A stretch of DNA of 64,000 nt from an uncultured Verrucomicrobiae bacterium (GCA_937775205.1 CALKBX010000005.1:205087-269086), one strand, 5' to 3'; positions 54,901-64,000 are shown, counted from the stretch's first letter. Made by a program: numbers and translations. The notes: generated by a model not told the origin, from the sequence alone.

Positions 54901-57145
54901 TTCGGATGATTTTTTGAGCGTCCGCAAGCGTTGCTACTTTAGGGATGCCCTGGAACACTCTGTTCCGGTTTTCGTTCCTCTCCAAGTATCCGGCGTTCTC
55001 GAGGCTGGCTATTGCCGTGGCAACTTTTGTTTTCTTTGAGGAGGCGATTTCTTCATCAAAGGAAGTTTCGATATCATACAATATTTGGGAGGCGCTCAAA
55101 AAAACGTGCGGCTCCTCATCTTTCGCCATGCCTTGTTGTTTCTTTTGGCAATAACGAATGCTTCGAAGAATATTTTTTACGTCCGACTGTGAAATCCTTC
55201 CAAATGAATCGAGCGTGAATTGTGTGTCAATGTCGCCACCTTTCCCGTCTTCTCCCGGGTTGTACAGTAACACGCACTCGGCTGGATTCTGGTCACGTCC
55301 AGCACGTCCCGCCTCTTGGATATAGTTTTCTAGGGAGCCAGGGATATCATGATGAATTACCAAACGGATATTAGATTTATCTACGCCCATTCCAAAGGCA
55401 TTCGTCGCACAAATGATCTGGATATCCCCATCATTGAAGCTATCCAAAACCTGTGTCTTGGCTTCATTTTCAAGACCCGCATGGAAAGCTGCCGCTGGTA
55501 TATTCTTGTCCCGAAGTATGCTCGTGAGTAGATCAACCTTCTTCCGAGTAGAGCAAAAAATAACGGCTGCACCATCCCCTGGGTCCTTTAGCCTGGTTGA
55601 AATCAGTTCGCACACTGTTCCTGGCTTTTGATGTTCAGAAACAATGTGGACATTGTACGATAAATTGGGCCGATCAGTGCCGCCATCAAAGACTGTAAGT
55701 TCCTGGTCTAGTTCTTTTTTGAAGAAGTCTAGCAGCTCTTGCTTAACATCTTCCTTGGCTGTGGCGGAAAAACACGCGACTGGAGGTGGCGCAATTTCCC
55801 CCTGTTTCCTTGCAATCTCTCGTATACACCGACCTGCATAAAGATAGTCAGGGCGGAAATCGTGACCCCACTTTGAAAGACAGTGAGCTTCATCAAAGAT
55901 CCAACAACCGATTTCGCGTTGGGATATCGCATCTCTGAATCGGTCGTTTCTCAGTTGCTCAGGTGCTGCGTATAGAATAGCAATGTCCCCAAGTAGCAGC
56001 TTCTTGTAGACGGCTCCGCGTTCGGGCATCGTTTGTAGTCCGTAAATCGCGTCTATTGACGAATGCATTCCGGTGAGTCGACGAAGATTCTCAACTTGAT
56101 CCTTCATCAATGCCTGAAGTGGAGACAAAACTATAGTTAGCAACCCGCGTCGGTTATGCCTTGCCAGTGCAGGAACCTGAAAACAAAGGGATTTACCTCC
56201 CCCCGTCGGAAGAATGGCTAAGGACGAGCCCTTCCCCATCCCTGCCCGCGTGATCTCCTCCTGCAGGCTGCCCCCGCCGGGCGACTTAGGAGCCGACCGG
56301 AAATTATCGAAATCAAAGTATTTTTTGAGCTGTGTTTTCGCGTTGTGTGTCGTCGTGCAGTAATCGCAGTCTGGATTATTGCAAGGATAGTCGCGCAGCT
56401 CATTAAGAAGTCCGGGGATCTCCTTATACGAATAACGGACCCACCTTGGAAGAATTGAATTGGATCCGGCGACAAGAAGCCAAGCAATGATGTATGCGTG
56501 GGTTGGTGATGGCCGAACATCATTACAGAATATTGATTCAATTGAATCTTTGCATGCGAGTTTCGCAATCAAATTGCGAACATTACGTTTCCATTCATCC
56601 TTTTTAATTGCGGCTACTCCGAGCATAGAAAAAAGGACTTCGAATCCTTTTTTGGCATCTGAAGGAATACCGTCTCCGGTTAGGCACTCCCTATATACTG
56701 AGGCTAGGGCTGGTGCCGAAGCATGAATGTTTTTTAGAGCATTAATCTCATCCAGGAATAATTCGCCTGCTAATCTTGCGTCAGCAACTGGGTCATTCAA
56801 GGAATCCTTAACTAATTTATAATCCTTGATGAGTTGATGATAAGGGTTCTCAGGGAAACATATTGGCGAAAGTAAGAGTGTGTCTATTGCAGGAAGATCA
56901 AGTATTGGGTTTTCTGGTTGTGCCGACCTCAAGAACTGAAGGTCATGATTTACTAAATTATGCCCTACAACAACCAACGATCCTTCAGCAAATTGGCCGA
57001 GTGATTCCAGGGATCTAGCCGATCCGTTTTTACGGAATGACTTATCCCCGCGTATCGCGCCTATGTCATGGATTTTCCCGCCTAGGGAAATCTCAAAATC
57101 CAAGAGTAGGTACTCATCGGGAAGATTCTTATTTTCAATTTGCAT
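51905..57145 (-). CDS. DEDD exonuclease-RecQ helicase-UvrD helicase fusion
   Basis: 1746 residues from ATG 57145 (TTG 57148 possible). Residues about 14-135: DEDD exonuclease (LLLDFEIS, VVGHNLVNHDLQFL, DPVADARLA). A Cys cluster (CNNPDCDYC) lies near 256-264. About 300-700: RecQ core with LPTGGGKSLCF, FDEAHCLSKWGHDFRPDY and YIQEAGRAGRDQ. About 1135-1640: UvrD/PcrA helicase with LAGPGSGKTRT, LIDEYQDIDQTQYD, GDDDQNIYEFRGA, HSAKGLEFKHVIILD and YYVGMTRA. All Walker A and B motifs are intact, so it should be an active DNA-processing motor-nuclease. Last gene of the four-gene operon. Confidence 0.9.
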   Translation of the reverse strand: MQIENKNLPDEYLLLDFEISLGGKIHDIGAIRGDKSFRKNGSARSLESLGQFAEGSLVVVGHNLVNHDLQFLRSAQPENPILDLPAIDTLLLSPICFPENPYHQLIKDYKLVKDSLNDPVADARLAGELFLDEINALKNIHASAPALASVYRECLTGDGIPSDAKKGFEVLFSMLGVAAIKKDEWKRNVRNLIAKLACKDSIESIFCNDVRPSPTHAYIIAWLLVAGSNSILPRWVRYSYKEIPGLLNELRDYPCNNPDCDYCTTTHNAKTQLKKYFDFDNFRSAPKSPGGGSLQEEITRAGMGKGSSLAILPTGGGKSLCFQVPALARHNRRGLLTIVLSPLQALMKDQVENLRRLTGMHSSIDAIYGLQTMPERGAVYKKLLLGDIAILYAAPEQLRNDRFRDAISQREIGCWIFDEAHCLSKWGHDFRPDYLYAGRCIREIARKQGEIAPPPVACFSATAKEDVKQELLDFFKKELDQELTVFDGGTDRPNLSYNVHIVSEHQKPGTVCELISTRLKDPGDGAAVIFCSTRKKVDLLTSILRDKNIPAAAFHAGLENEAKTQVLDSFNDGDIQIICATNAFGMGVDKSNIRLVIHHDIPGSLENYIQEAGRAGRDQNPAECVLLYNPGEDGKGGDIDTQFTLDSFGRISQSDVKNILRSIRYCQKKQQGMAKDEEPHVFLSASQILYDIETSFDEEIASSKKTKVATAIASLENAGYLERNENRNRVFQGIPKVATLADAQKIIRNQNLSTTAETAWGDIYKAFLNLSREEQPDLEVFIRIPSLGPLVNKRGRGNDAARVVLRILNSMSEIGLIKKDISYTALIRYKVTNSSLNTYSDFIQLERATLGIFRDLAPDAQPDEYQKLDVKRIVTRLHQEGFTWCLPEHILRLVGTLRLDGLDLSNGKGNIVVREMGQGMFGIKLQHGWTHVVELSDKRLGISELILQCIHEQIPKDATKSATLSVSFEESDLLEKLSQDMLIRSEISDLHAAINVGLRYLHESGILQIKGGIALLMQAMRIDLDKGSAARRYSESDHKPLLAHYSEKNLQIHVMAEYARLGERELAQALRFVIDYFAMEKTEFIEKHFKGREAILDLATSVESHRRIVEQLNNPHQQSIVTEKITENMLILAGPGSGKTRTVAHRCAYMLREQRIKARKLLVLCYNRSAAITLRRRINDLAGNDSRGIVICTFHSLAMRLLGISPAETFPQGSGNTPNEQSRFDEIIPKATSLLDGSEEIPGMDNEQILQSLIGSWSHILIDEYQDIDQTQYDFVSAIAGRAQKNPDAKLSILAVGDDDQNIYEFRGANTKFIRQFERDYGATSFHLVENYRSSRNIISAANQLIGLNSDRMKTKHPIRINKARENDAPGGIWENIDPVGRGTVQILPTKDIFTQASTVLSEVKRIKNLAGEVFSWDDVAILGYGRRQLNPVRAILEYSNIPLQWACEKHPFPLSRAREIQAGFDILNNHIASKDGGTGATADELRELFPDPTSRVMSPWETVFYKLIEEWCCEIGDTAAPLENCIHFLHEALIQMRSEHRHGNGIFVGTVHSAKGLEFKHVIILDGNWEAAPQKIEEKRRLYYVGMTRAMENLVILDIKDSNNQFVQMMAKSNGTINRDLVKLLEVKPSILSRTYHFLGMGDIYLDLGSRDSSVRQHVSMLKPGDPLFLRTKNDRVLLFNRDNQHVATLSRAASNKWSARLNSVVEAKVFAIVRRHKADCSPEYQKNCVADSWEVPLVEICCSE

Positions 57146-57227
57146 CAAAAAGATCCCAGCATCTTAGGCGCCTCCGCCAGAAATTCTCCAGCGACGAGTC
57201 GATGTCATAGAAGCGGGAGAACATTCG

Positions 57228-57809
57228 TTAGTACTTGTTAGGGAAATACTCTTTTCCGGTCATCCAGAGAAAGTTGTCGATATCCCGCAGCTTAAACTTA
57301 TCAAGGTTATAAAACTTTTTGAACTGGTTGATGGTCTCAAAAAAAATCGGGTATTCCTTGAGGGATTTTCTTTCGAAATCGGAGAACTGGTCCCTTTTGC
57401 GATAGTGCCAAAGCATCTTGTCCACGTAGGAGTCATAGATGGGATAGAACCTAGACTTATGATGACTACAGTACTTGGTGGCGAATGAATAAAAGTTAAT
57501 CATCTTCCTCTTAATCGAGACTTTGGCAATTTTATTCACGATATCCAGGTTTCCTTCGGCCAATGTTTTATCTATATTATTCTTAATGATGTTCTCAGCC
57601 ACGCTATAGGTATCGTAAATATTTGTACTGTAGAAATCGTTGAGAGCACTGACTTTAAGCAGCACATCCTCGATCTTCCTGTTTTCAGGGCACAGCTTCA
57701 GAAAGAGCTTATTGAGGGATTTCTCCTGAAGCGTGTAATTTTTGAGGGCATCCCGCTTCCTCTGGTATTTGTTAATTTGACGAGCACTCGGATTGACAAT
57801 CTTTTTCAT
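57228..57809 (-). CDS. Hypothetical AT-rich helical protein of the defence operon
   Basis: 193 residues. Starts MKKIVNPSARQINKYQRKRD, strongly Lys/Tyr/Phe-rich and mostly helical. IKRKMINFYSFATKYCSHHK and SRFYPIYDSYVDKMLW form the most conserved-looking block, then FKLRDIDNFLWMTGKEYFPN ends it. No catalytic motif recognised. Noticeably AT-richer than its neighbours, which suggests a separate origin. It lies 82 bases before the helicase gene, in the same orientation. A Lys-rich DNA-binding partner is likely. Confidence 0.6.
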   Translation of the reverse strand: MKKIVNPSARQINKYQRKRDALKNYTLQEKSLNKLFLKLCPENRKIEDVLLKVSALNDFYSTNIYDTYSVAENIIKNNIDKTLAEGNLDIVNKIAKVSIKRKMINFYSFATKYCSHHKSRFYPIYDSYVDKMLWHYRKRDQFSDFERKSLKEYPIFFETINQFKKFYNLDKFKLRDIDNFLWMTGKEYFPNKY

Positions 57810-57839
57810 GGTTTGGATCTACGATTCCTTATGTTAGGT

Positions 57840-57885
57840 TACGCAATCATCAAGAGAACCTGCTTCATGCCTACCACCCTACGCC
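57840..57885 (-). pseudogene. Leader-repeat copy with aborted signal-peptide start
   Basis: Minus-strand GGCGTAGGGTGGTAGGCATG opens MKQVLLMIA and a stop; MKQILLMIA is the start of the SGNH gene at 50176. So the beginning of an exported gene was copied here, overlapping the SRA-HNH stop codon. Confidence 0.5.
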
Positions 57886-59088
57886 TCAACTCGCTTGAAC
57901 TCTATCCCGGTGATATCGAATATGGCCTAGGTCCAATTTATGGGTCGCAGCTACATTCAACTTAGTCCCACGCTGTGGAATTGATAGATCATCTTCAAGG
58001 GTGATGACATGGTGGTCGAATAACACGTGGCAATTGGGGCACAGACACAAAACATTCTCCATCACATCCGGTCCGTTGTGCGGCTTGCCCAGTGGCTTTA
58101 TATGGCAACACTCTGCATATGCTCCGGAGTGAATTTCAAGACGAGTCCCGCACACCTGACAAGTGTAGTCATACAACTTCTTTATGGCTTTACCAATTCT
58201 CGTGCTACGGACAACACGTTGTGTCGTCGTGGTTACTCTGTCAGGGGTTTGATTGCCCTGCGGCAGCGGCCTCGCAGGAGAATCGCCTGCGGCTGGAACA
58301 GGGACGCTCTCCTGACTCGCAATACGTATTAAACGATACCTGTAGATTGCAAAGCCGTGAACACCTATATCACTCCAATAATGGTCTATTCTGTAGAGCC
58401 CACCATACTGATAGCCTTTCTTCGGGGCATATGGAGATTTTAGTTTTGGCCCCCTTGAAACGCGGACGGGAATGCCCTCTGCATAGTTGCGAGCCAGGAA
58501 CTTATTACCGGCTCGCAACTCCTGATCCGCTACCTGTACATTTTTTGAATCCTGGCCGCCTTGGCCGGTATAGATGATAATATCTCCATTATCCTCGTCA
58601 TCTACATACCCCTCGTTCAAAACAATCGCTGACCCTTCCGCAGCAATTCCCTGAACTATCCCACGATGCACATTAGCATCATGCATTGCTTGTCTATCAG
58701 GGAATGTATCGCCGGACTTAACGCCCGGCACTTCCCCGAAAATGACTGGGTTTGGCTTTCCGGAAACTTTCTGTATTTTGATTACGCCGTCATCATGGTG
58801 AATGAAATATTCCCCTTCGTGACCAATGTCTTTTATGGATGTCGCTGCCGCCCTTATTCGTGCGGGAAATCTAGTGGGATCCTTGCCGCTCCACCCAGAA
58901 ACTACGCTAAACCCTTCATCCGCAGCCGACTGAATAGCCACCCTAACCTTTCCAGAATAGCCGGAAGCTTCAGCCCCTAAATCAATTGAAATCGGCCCTG
59001 AATTACTTGCGAGGGATTCGTGCTCCTTTAGGGCGCTCAATATTGTCTCTCTGAATCCGCCTGATTCAATGTTGAATGGAATAATCAT
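57886..59088 (-). CDS. SRA-YDG/HNH modification-dependent restriction endonuclease
   Basis: 400 residues. An unrecognised N-terminal domain (1-110) precedes an SRA domain (about 115-270; VIFGEVPGVKSGDTFPDRQA, MHDANVHRGIVQGIA, LNEGYVDDEDNGDIIIYTGQ, GNKFLARNYAEGIPVRVSRG), which binds 5-methyl- or 5-hydroxymethylcytosine by base flipping. The C-terminal HNH domain (about 315-375) has CQVCGTRL, CCHIKPLGKPHNG and CPNCHVLFDHHVI with the zinc Cys pairs and catalytic His. It overlaps the NUDIX gene by 23 bases. Classic type IV-like nuclease layout; cuts modified DNA. Confidence 0.88.
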   Translation of the reverse strand: MIIPFNIESGGFRETILSALKEHESLASNSGPISIDLGAEASGYSGKVRVAIQSAADEGFSVVSGWSGKDPTRFPARIRAAATSIKDIGHEGEYFIHHDDGVIKIQKVSGKPNPVIFGEVPGVKSGDTFPDRQAMHDANVHRGIVQGIAAEGSAIVLNEGYVDDEDNGDIIIYTGQGGQDSKNVQVADQELRAGNKFLARNYAEGIPVRVSRGPKLKSPYAPKKGYQYGGLYRIDHYWSDIGVHGFAIYRYRLIRIASQESVPVPAAGDSPARPLPQGNQTPDRVTTTTQRVVRSTRIGKAIKKLYDYTCQVCGTRLEIHSGAYAECCHIKPLGKPHNGPDVMENVLCLCPNCHVLFDHHVITLEDDLSIPQRGTKLNVAATHKLDLGHIRYHRDRVQAS

Positions 59089-59473
59089 TAGGAATTTCTC
59101 TTAGTCTCTGGATTATCGGGATATCGGCTGGGGCAAATTCGTAGTCTCCAAATTCTGATGTGCTCACCCATGCAACTTGGTCATGTGAATCCAATTGGAT
59201 TTCTCCCTCTTGGATGTCTGCGAAGTAAGTATGTAACCGTACCACCTTCCCTTCATAGTCATGCTCAGAAGTATGGAAATAGTCGCCCACACTTATTTTC
59301 AAATGCAGTTCCTCAAGAATTTCTCTGGCCAGACATTCGGAGTGGCTCTCACCTCTCTCAAGTTTACCTCCCGGGAACTCCCATAGGCCTGCCAAGTGAG
59401 TCCCCGCAGCTCGACGCGCAATAAGGCAAGTCTCTTCCTTGCAAATTATGGCTGCGATTACGTCTATAATCAT
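59066..59473 (-). CDS. NUDIX hydrolase (MutT/NudG-like)
   Basis: 135 residues from ATG 59473 (TTG 59500 would extend by nine). NUDIX box GKLERGESHSECLAREILEE fits G-x5-E-x7-R-E-x2-E-E. EFPGGKLERGE and the LARRAAG region match (deoxy)nucleotide pyrophosphohydrolases of the MutT/CTP-pyrophosphohydrolase type, some of which remove 5-methyl-dCTP or 8-oxo-dGTP. First gene of the operon with SRA-HNH, overlapping it, so it may sanitise modified dNTPs. Confidence 0.85.
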   Translation of the reverse strand: MIIDVIAAIICKEETCLIARRAAGTHLAGLWEFPGGKLERGESHSECLAREILEELHLKISVGDYFHTSEHDYEGKVVRLHTYFADIQEGEIQLDSHDQVAWVSTSEFGDYEFAPADIPIIQRLREIPNDYSIQH

Positions 59474-59519
59474 ACAAATGTGATTTTGATCGGCGTCCAA
59501 TTTTAATGTGAAGGTGCTT

Positions 59520-59566
59520 GCCCGCCAACCTACGCCTCACCGGCTCTGGTGTAAATGCTGTTGGGG
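59520..59566 (-). repeat. 47-bp dispersed repeat, copy at 5' side of defence operon
   Basis: One mismatch to 51852-51898, same orientation, 7.7 kb apart. It lies 47 bases upstream of the NUDIX start codon. A G8 run follows. 59568-59766 then holds the TTGTGCCACT pair and the att flank, with no gene. Confidence 0.85.
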
Positions 59567-59766
59567 GGGGCGCCTTTTGTAGAAAAAAACTGTGAGGGCA
59601 AATCCATTATAATGGAGGGACGATATTGATACAAATACCCCCCCCGCCCCCGGTCAAATCTTGTGCCACTTTTTGTGCCACTTTTGCATACGCCCACCTG
59701 TCAGTGTGATTATAGAAAACCCAGAAAAAGCAGACATCACTGAACGCGATTGAACATGAAACTGGA

Positions 59767-59807
59767 ATTTTGAATCCGCCGCGTCTACCAATTCCGCCAC
59801 TCCGGCA
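59767..59807 (-). repeat. att copy: 5' half of tRNA-Leu(CAA), right island boundary
   Basis: 41 bases starting ATTTTGAATCCGCCGCGTCT are identical to 29474-29514, covering the 5' half of the tRNA up to the anticodon loop. The copy has no 3' half, so it is not a tRNA gene. It marks the other end of the integrated DNA; chromosome resumes at 59808. Confidence 0.9.
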
Positions 59808-59887
59808 CGCGCGGCATCCTAGTCAACGCGCCCCATGGTAAACAAGTTTGTTTTGGCAAAGCCTTTCCCCGCGCCCAAGCTCACGCT

Positions 59888-62383
59888 GTGCCACCGCATT
59901 CACACGACTCCGAGCCCCTCACGATTTTGGATCAAGTGACCGTCCCCGATCTTTGGCAGCAACAAGCCGTGGGCGCGCTGCGCGAGGGCAAGGACGTGGT
60001 CGTCCACGCCCCCACCGGCGCTGGCAAAACGCTCGTTTTCGAACTCTGGGCCAACCTCGGCAAGCCGCGCGGCAAAGCCGTTTACACCGTGCCCACCCGC
60101 GCGCTCGCCAATGACAAGCTTGCCGAATGGCGCGCGCGCGGCTGGCCGGTCGGCATTTCCACCGGTGACATTTCGGAAAACCTCGATGCCCCCATCCTCG
60201 TCGCCACGCTCGAAACTCAAAAGAGCCGCCTCATCCACGGCGACGGGCCGGACCTTCTCATCGTCGATGAATACCAACTCATCGGCGACCGCGATCGCGG
60301 CCTCAACTACGAACTCGCCCTCGCCCTCGCGCCTTCCAAAACGCAGTTGCTGCTGCTCAGCGGCAGCGTCGCCAATCCCGATCACGTCGTGAAATGGTTG
60401 CGCCGCCTCGGCCGCGATGCCGTCTCCGTAAAACACACCGTGCGCCCCGTGCCCTTGGAGGAAACGTTTCCCGACAACTTAAGCTACAAACTGCCGCGCG
60501 AAATTCGCGGCTACTGGCCCAAGTTTGTCGCCAAGGCGTTGGCCGATGATCTTGGGCCGATTTTGATTTTCGCCCCGCGCCGCGCCAACACCGAAAAGCT
60601 CGCCCGCCAAATCGCCCAGCAATTGCCCAACCCCGATCCACTTAAACTTTCCGCTGCCCAAAAAAATCTTGTGGGCGGTCACCTCGCCAAGATGCTTGAA
60701 ACCCGCGTGGCCTATCACCACAGCGGCCTCAGCTTCGCCGCGCGCGCGGGCGTCATCGAGCCGCTCACGAAGGCCGGCCAACTCCGCGTGCTCGTCGCCA
60801 CGATGGGCCTCGCCGCTGGCATTAACTTTTCCCTCCGGAGCGTGGCGCTTTTCGCAGGTTCGTACAAACGCGCCGGCGTGGAGCACCCGCTGCGCGGTGA
60901 TGAGATTCTGCAAATGTTCGGCCGCGCTGGCCGGCGCGGGCTCGATGAAGTGGGCTATGTGCTCGTGGGCGCCAATGACGTTCGCATCCGCGATGGGTTC
61001 CCCTGCCAACTCGCCCGCAGCGGCCTTGTCGATTGGGGCGCGTTGCTCGGCATCATGCACGCGGCAGTGGAGGACGGCCGCGAACCTTTCGCCGAAGCAA
61101 TGCGCGTGCAAAGTCGCTTGTTCACCACGCGCCCCATCACGCTCGGCGTGGAAAGCGCGCTCGAACATCCCGACGTTCCCTGCGGTTTGCCCACCGACGC
61201 CGAGCGCGCGCGCCATGTGCGCCGCAAAGAAAAAGAAATTTTGAACAGCCAAGGCGAATGGGAACGCAATCCAAAACGCGAAGCCACGCCCTTGGGCGAA
61301 ATCAAAATGCTGGATGACGAAGCCTCGGAAGGAACCGTGTCCGAGTTGCGTTCGTTGCTCACCGTGCCCGAGGCACTCGGCAAACAAGGCCCCGGCGTGC
61401 TCACGGTGCTGGATCCCAACGCGGCCGAGCCGGAGTACGGCCGCATCGCCACCGTGGCGGAAAAAAATGCCAAGGGAAAATTGCTGCCCGTGCGTTGGGT
61501 GCGGCGAGTTTTGAATTGGCGCGGCAAATCGATGACGCGCAGTTTGTGGGAAACCAAGTTCGGCCCGCAGTTGCAGCACAAAATGGCCGAGCGCGGCACG
61601 CCCATTCTTGAGTACCGCAATTTACAAATGAAAATTTCCGCGCACTTCAGTCTCGCGGATGAAACGCAGACCGTGCCCATCGACCGCCACGGCGTCGCTC
61701 TCTGGAAACCGCCAACCCGCGAAGGCTTGCCCGGCGATTGCGCCGAGTGCGAGCTCGTGCCGGCGTGCCGCCGATTGCCGCGCGCCCACGGCGTGGTGCA
61801 TCATTGGCGGCGGTTTGGTTTGCTAGAACCCAACGGCGCCCCAACGCGGCGCGGTCGCATTGTCAGTTTTTTTACCGGCGGCGACGGGCTCGGCATTGCC
61901 GCTGCGTTGGAGGATGAAAAATATCCAATCGAAGAATTTGTTTATGATATCGCCAACCTGCGCGGCGGCTTTCGCTTTCATGGCGATGCCGATCGCTGGG
62001 ATGGGCACCTCGCCTTGGCGTGTCGCAAAACTTATGGAATGAACAGCGTGCTCGGCTACCTCGACCGCGGCGCGCCGCCGGAATACGGCTACGGCGCGGA
62101 CCTCGTGGTGGCGGATATCCATCGCAACCCCGCCCGTAAACAATATTGGATTCGCGAGGTGGCCGAGGAAGGCGACATCGACCGCATTATTATCGAATGG
62201 CGCAGCATGCTGCGGCGCGTCACCCATTCCCCCGCGCTCGACTGGCCGCGCTGGACGGATCTGCAAGCGCAAGCCCGGCGCATGCTCGATGAAACTGAAA
62301 GCCCCACTCTCACTGAACTGCCCCCGCTGGATTTCCGCCAAACCAAGCGCCTCGAGCACCGCCTCAAGCTGCGTCGCCACTAA
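59888..62383 (+). CDS. SKI2-like DEAD/DEAH-box RNA helicase
   Basis: 831 residues from GTG 59888. Core motifs: VHAPTGAGKTLVFE (Walker A, about residue 39), VPTRALANDKL, LIVDEYQLIGD (motif II as DEYQ), SGSVANPD, VAYHHSGLS, VATMGLAAGINF and FGRAGRRGLDE (motif VI). The layout and VRW/long C-terminal domain resemble archaeal Hel308/SKI2-like helicases. It may act on RNA or DNA repair. Four Cys (CAECELVPACRR) in the C-terminal part may bind metal. Outside the island, cleanly open. Confidence 0.88.
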   Translation: MPPHSHDSEPLTILDQVTVPDLWQQQAVGALREGKDVVVHAPTGAGKTLVFELWANLGKPRGKAVYTVPTRALANDKLAEWRARGWPVGISTGDISENLDAPILVATLETQKSRLIHGDGPDLLIVDEYQLIGDRDRGLNYELALALAPSKTQLLLLSGSVANPDHVVKWLRRLGRDAVSVKHTVRPVPLEETFPDNLSYKLPREIRGYWPKFVAKALADDLGPILIFAPRRANTEKLARQIAQQLPNPDPLKLSAAQKNLVGGHLAKMLETRVAYHHSGLSFAARAGVIEPLTKAGQLRVLVATMGLAAGINFSLRSVALFAGSYKRAGVEHPLRGDEILQMFGRAGRRGLDEVGYVLVGANDVRIRDGFPCQLARSGLVDWGALLGIMHAAVEDGREPFAEAMRVQSRLFTTRPITLGVESALEHPDVPCGLPTDAERARHVRRKEKEILNSQGEWERNPKREATPLGEIKMLDDEASEGTVSELRSLLTVPEALGKQGPGVLTVLDPNAAEPEYGRIATVAEKNAKGKLLPVRWVRRVLNWRGKSMTRSLWETKFGPQLQHKMAERGTPILEYRNLQMKISAHFSLADETQTVPIDRHGVALWKPPTREGLPGDCAECELVPACRRLPRAHGVVHHWRRFGLLEPNGAPTRRGRIVSFFTGGDGLGIAAALEDEKYPIEEFVYDIANLRGGFRFHGDADRWDGHLALACRKTYGMNSVLGYLDRGAPPEYGYGADLVVADIHRNPARKQYWIREVAEEGDIDRIIIEWRSMLRRVTHSPALDWPRWTDLQAQARRMLDETESPTLTELPPLDFRQTKRLEHRLKLRRH

Positions 62384-62410
62384 AAAACCCGCCGGTGAAG
62401 GCGGGTTTTG
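62384..62410 (+). terminator. Rho-independent terminator of helicase gene
   Basis: AAAACCCGCC-GGTGAA-GGCGGGTTTT immediately follows the helicase stop codon; the stem is perfect and ends in a T tract. Confidence 0.85.
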
Positions 62411-62459
62411 GAGGAGCTGAAAATTCGTTTCTTTTTATTTTTCGGCAGTAATAATTCCA

Positions 62460-64000
<1,541 letters not shown>

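Overview
The window looks like a chromosome segment of a PVC-superphylum bacterium, most likely Verrucomicrobiota. This rests on the families present: an alternative complex III operon, DUF1501, DUF1549/DUF1553, DUF1587-type and DUF1552 proteins, DUF4838, PmoA-like (DUF6807) and sialidase-like secreted proteins, and a Gly/Met repeat protein. The genus cannot be told by eye.

Layout. (1) 1-12977 is conserved chromosome. A tightly overlapping operon encodes alternative complex III (actB, cut by the window edge, then actC, actD, actE, actF). It continues into two tandemly duplicated monohaem cytochromes c and a cbb3-oxidase-like trio (CcoN-like, CcoO-like, monohaem c) and ends at a strong terminator. 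The CcoN-like subunit appears to have lost five of the six metal-ligand histidines. A DUF2835 gene and an ECF sigma factor/membrane anti-sigma-like pair follow.
(2) 13001-59807 is a composite ~47 kb island in a tRNA-Leu(CAA) gene. The intact tRNA sits at 29427-29513. A 28-bp copy of its 3' end lies at 13001 and a 41-bp copy of its 5' half at 59767, so at least two elements integrated in the same tRNA. The left element (13001-29426) carries a terminase-small-subunit-like protein, a UvsE remnant with TspO/CIA30/DoxX genes, a DUF1501-DUF1553 pair, a vWA protein, many small unknown genes and a truncated integrase. The right element (29474-59767) carries a tyrosine integrase, an excisionase-like protein, a replication-initiator-like protein, Sel1/TPR and nuclease genes, a DUF1587-DUF1552 pair, a minus-strand cluster of secreted glycan-related proteins, and a four-gene defence-like operon.
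(3) 59888-64000 returns to chromosome: an SKI2-like helicase with its own terminator, then a Gly/Met minisatellite gene that runs off the window.

The most interesting system is the minus-strand operon 59473-51905: a NUDIX hydrolase, an SRA-HNH modification-dependent nuclease, an unknown AT-rich helical protein, and a 1746-residue fusion of DEDD exonuclease, RecQ helicase and UvrD helicase. It is bracketed by 47-bp direct repeats, and a third identical copy lies inverted at 13826. I know of no named defence system with this composition and infer a type IV-like defence that recognises modified DNA.

Several island genes (Sel1 protein, DUF4838, PQQ propeller, TPR copy, integrase 5' end, a lipoprotein) are broken by single-base frameshifts. 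The chromosomal genes on both sides read cleanly, apart from the minisatellite gene, which points to decay of the island rather than uniformly poor sequence.
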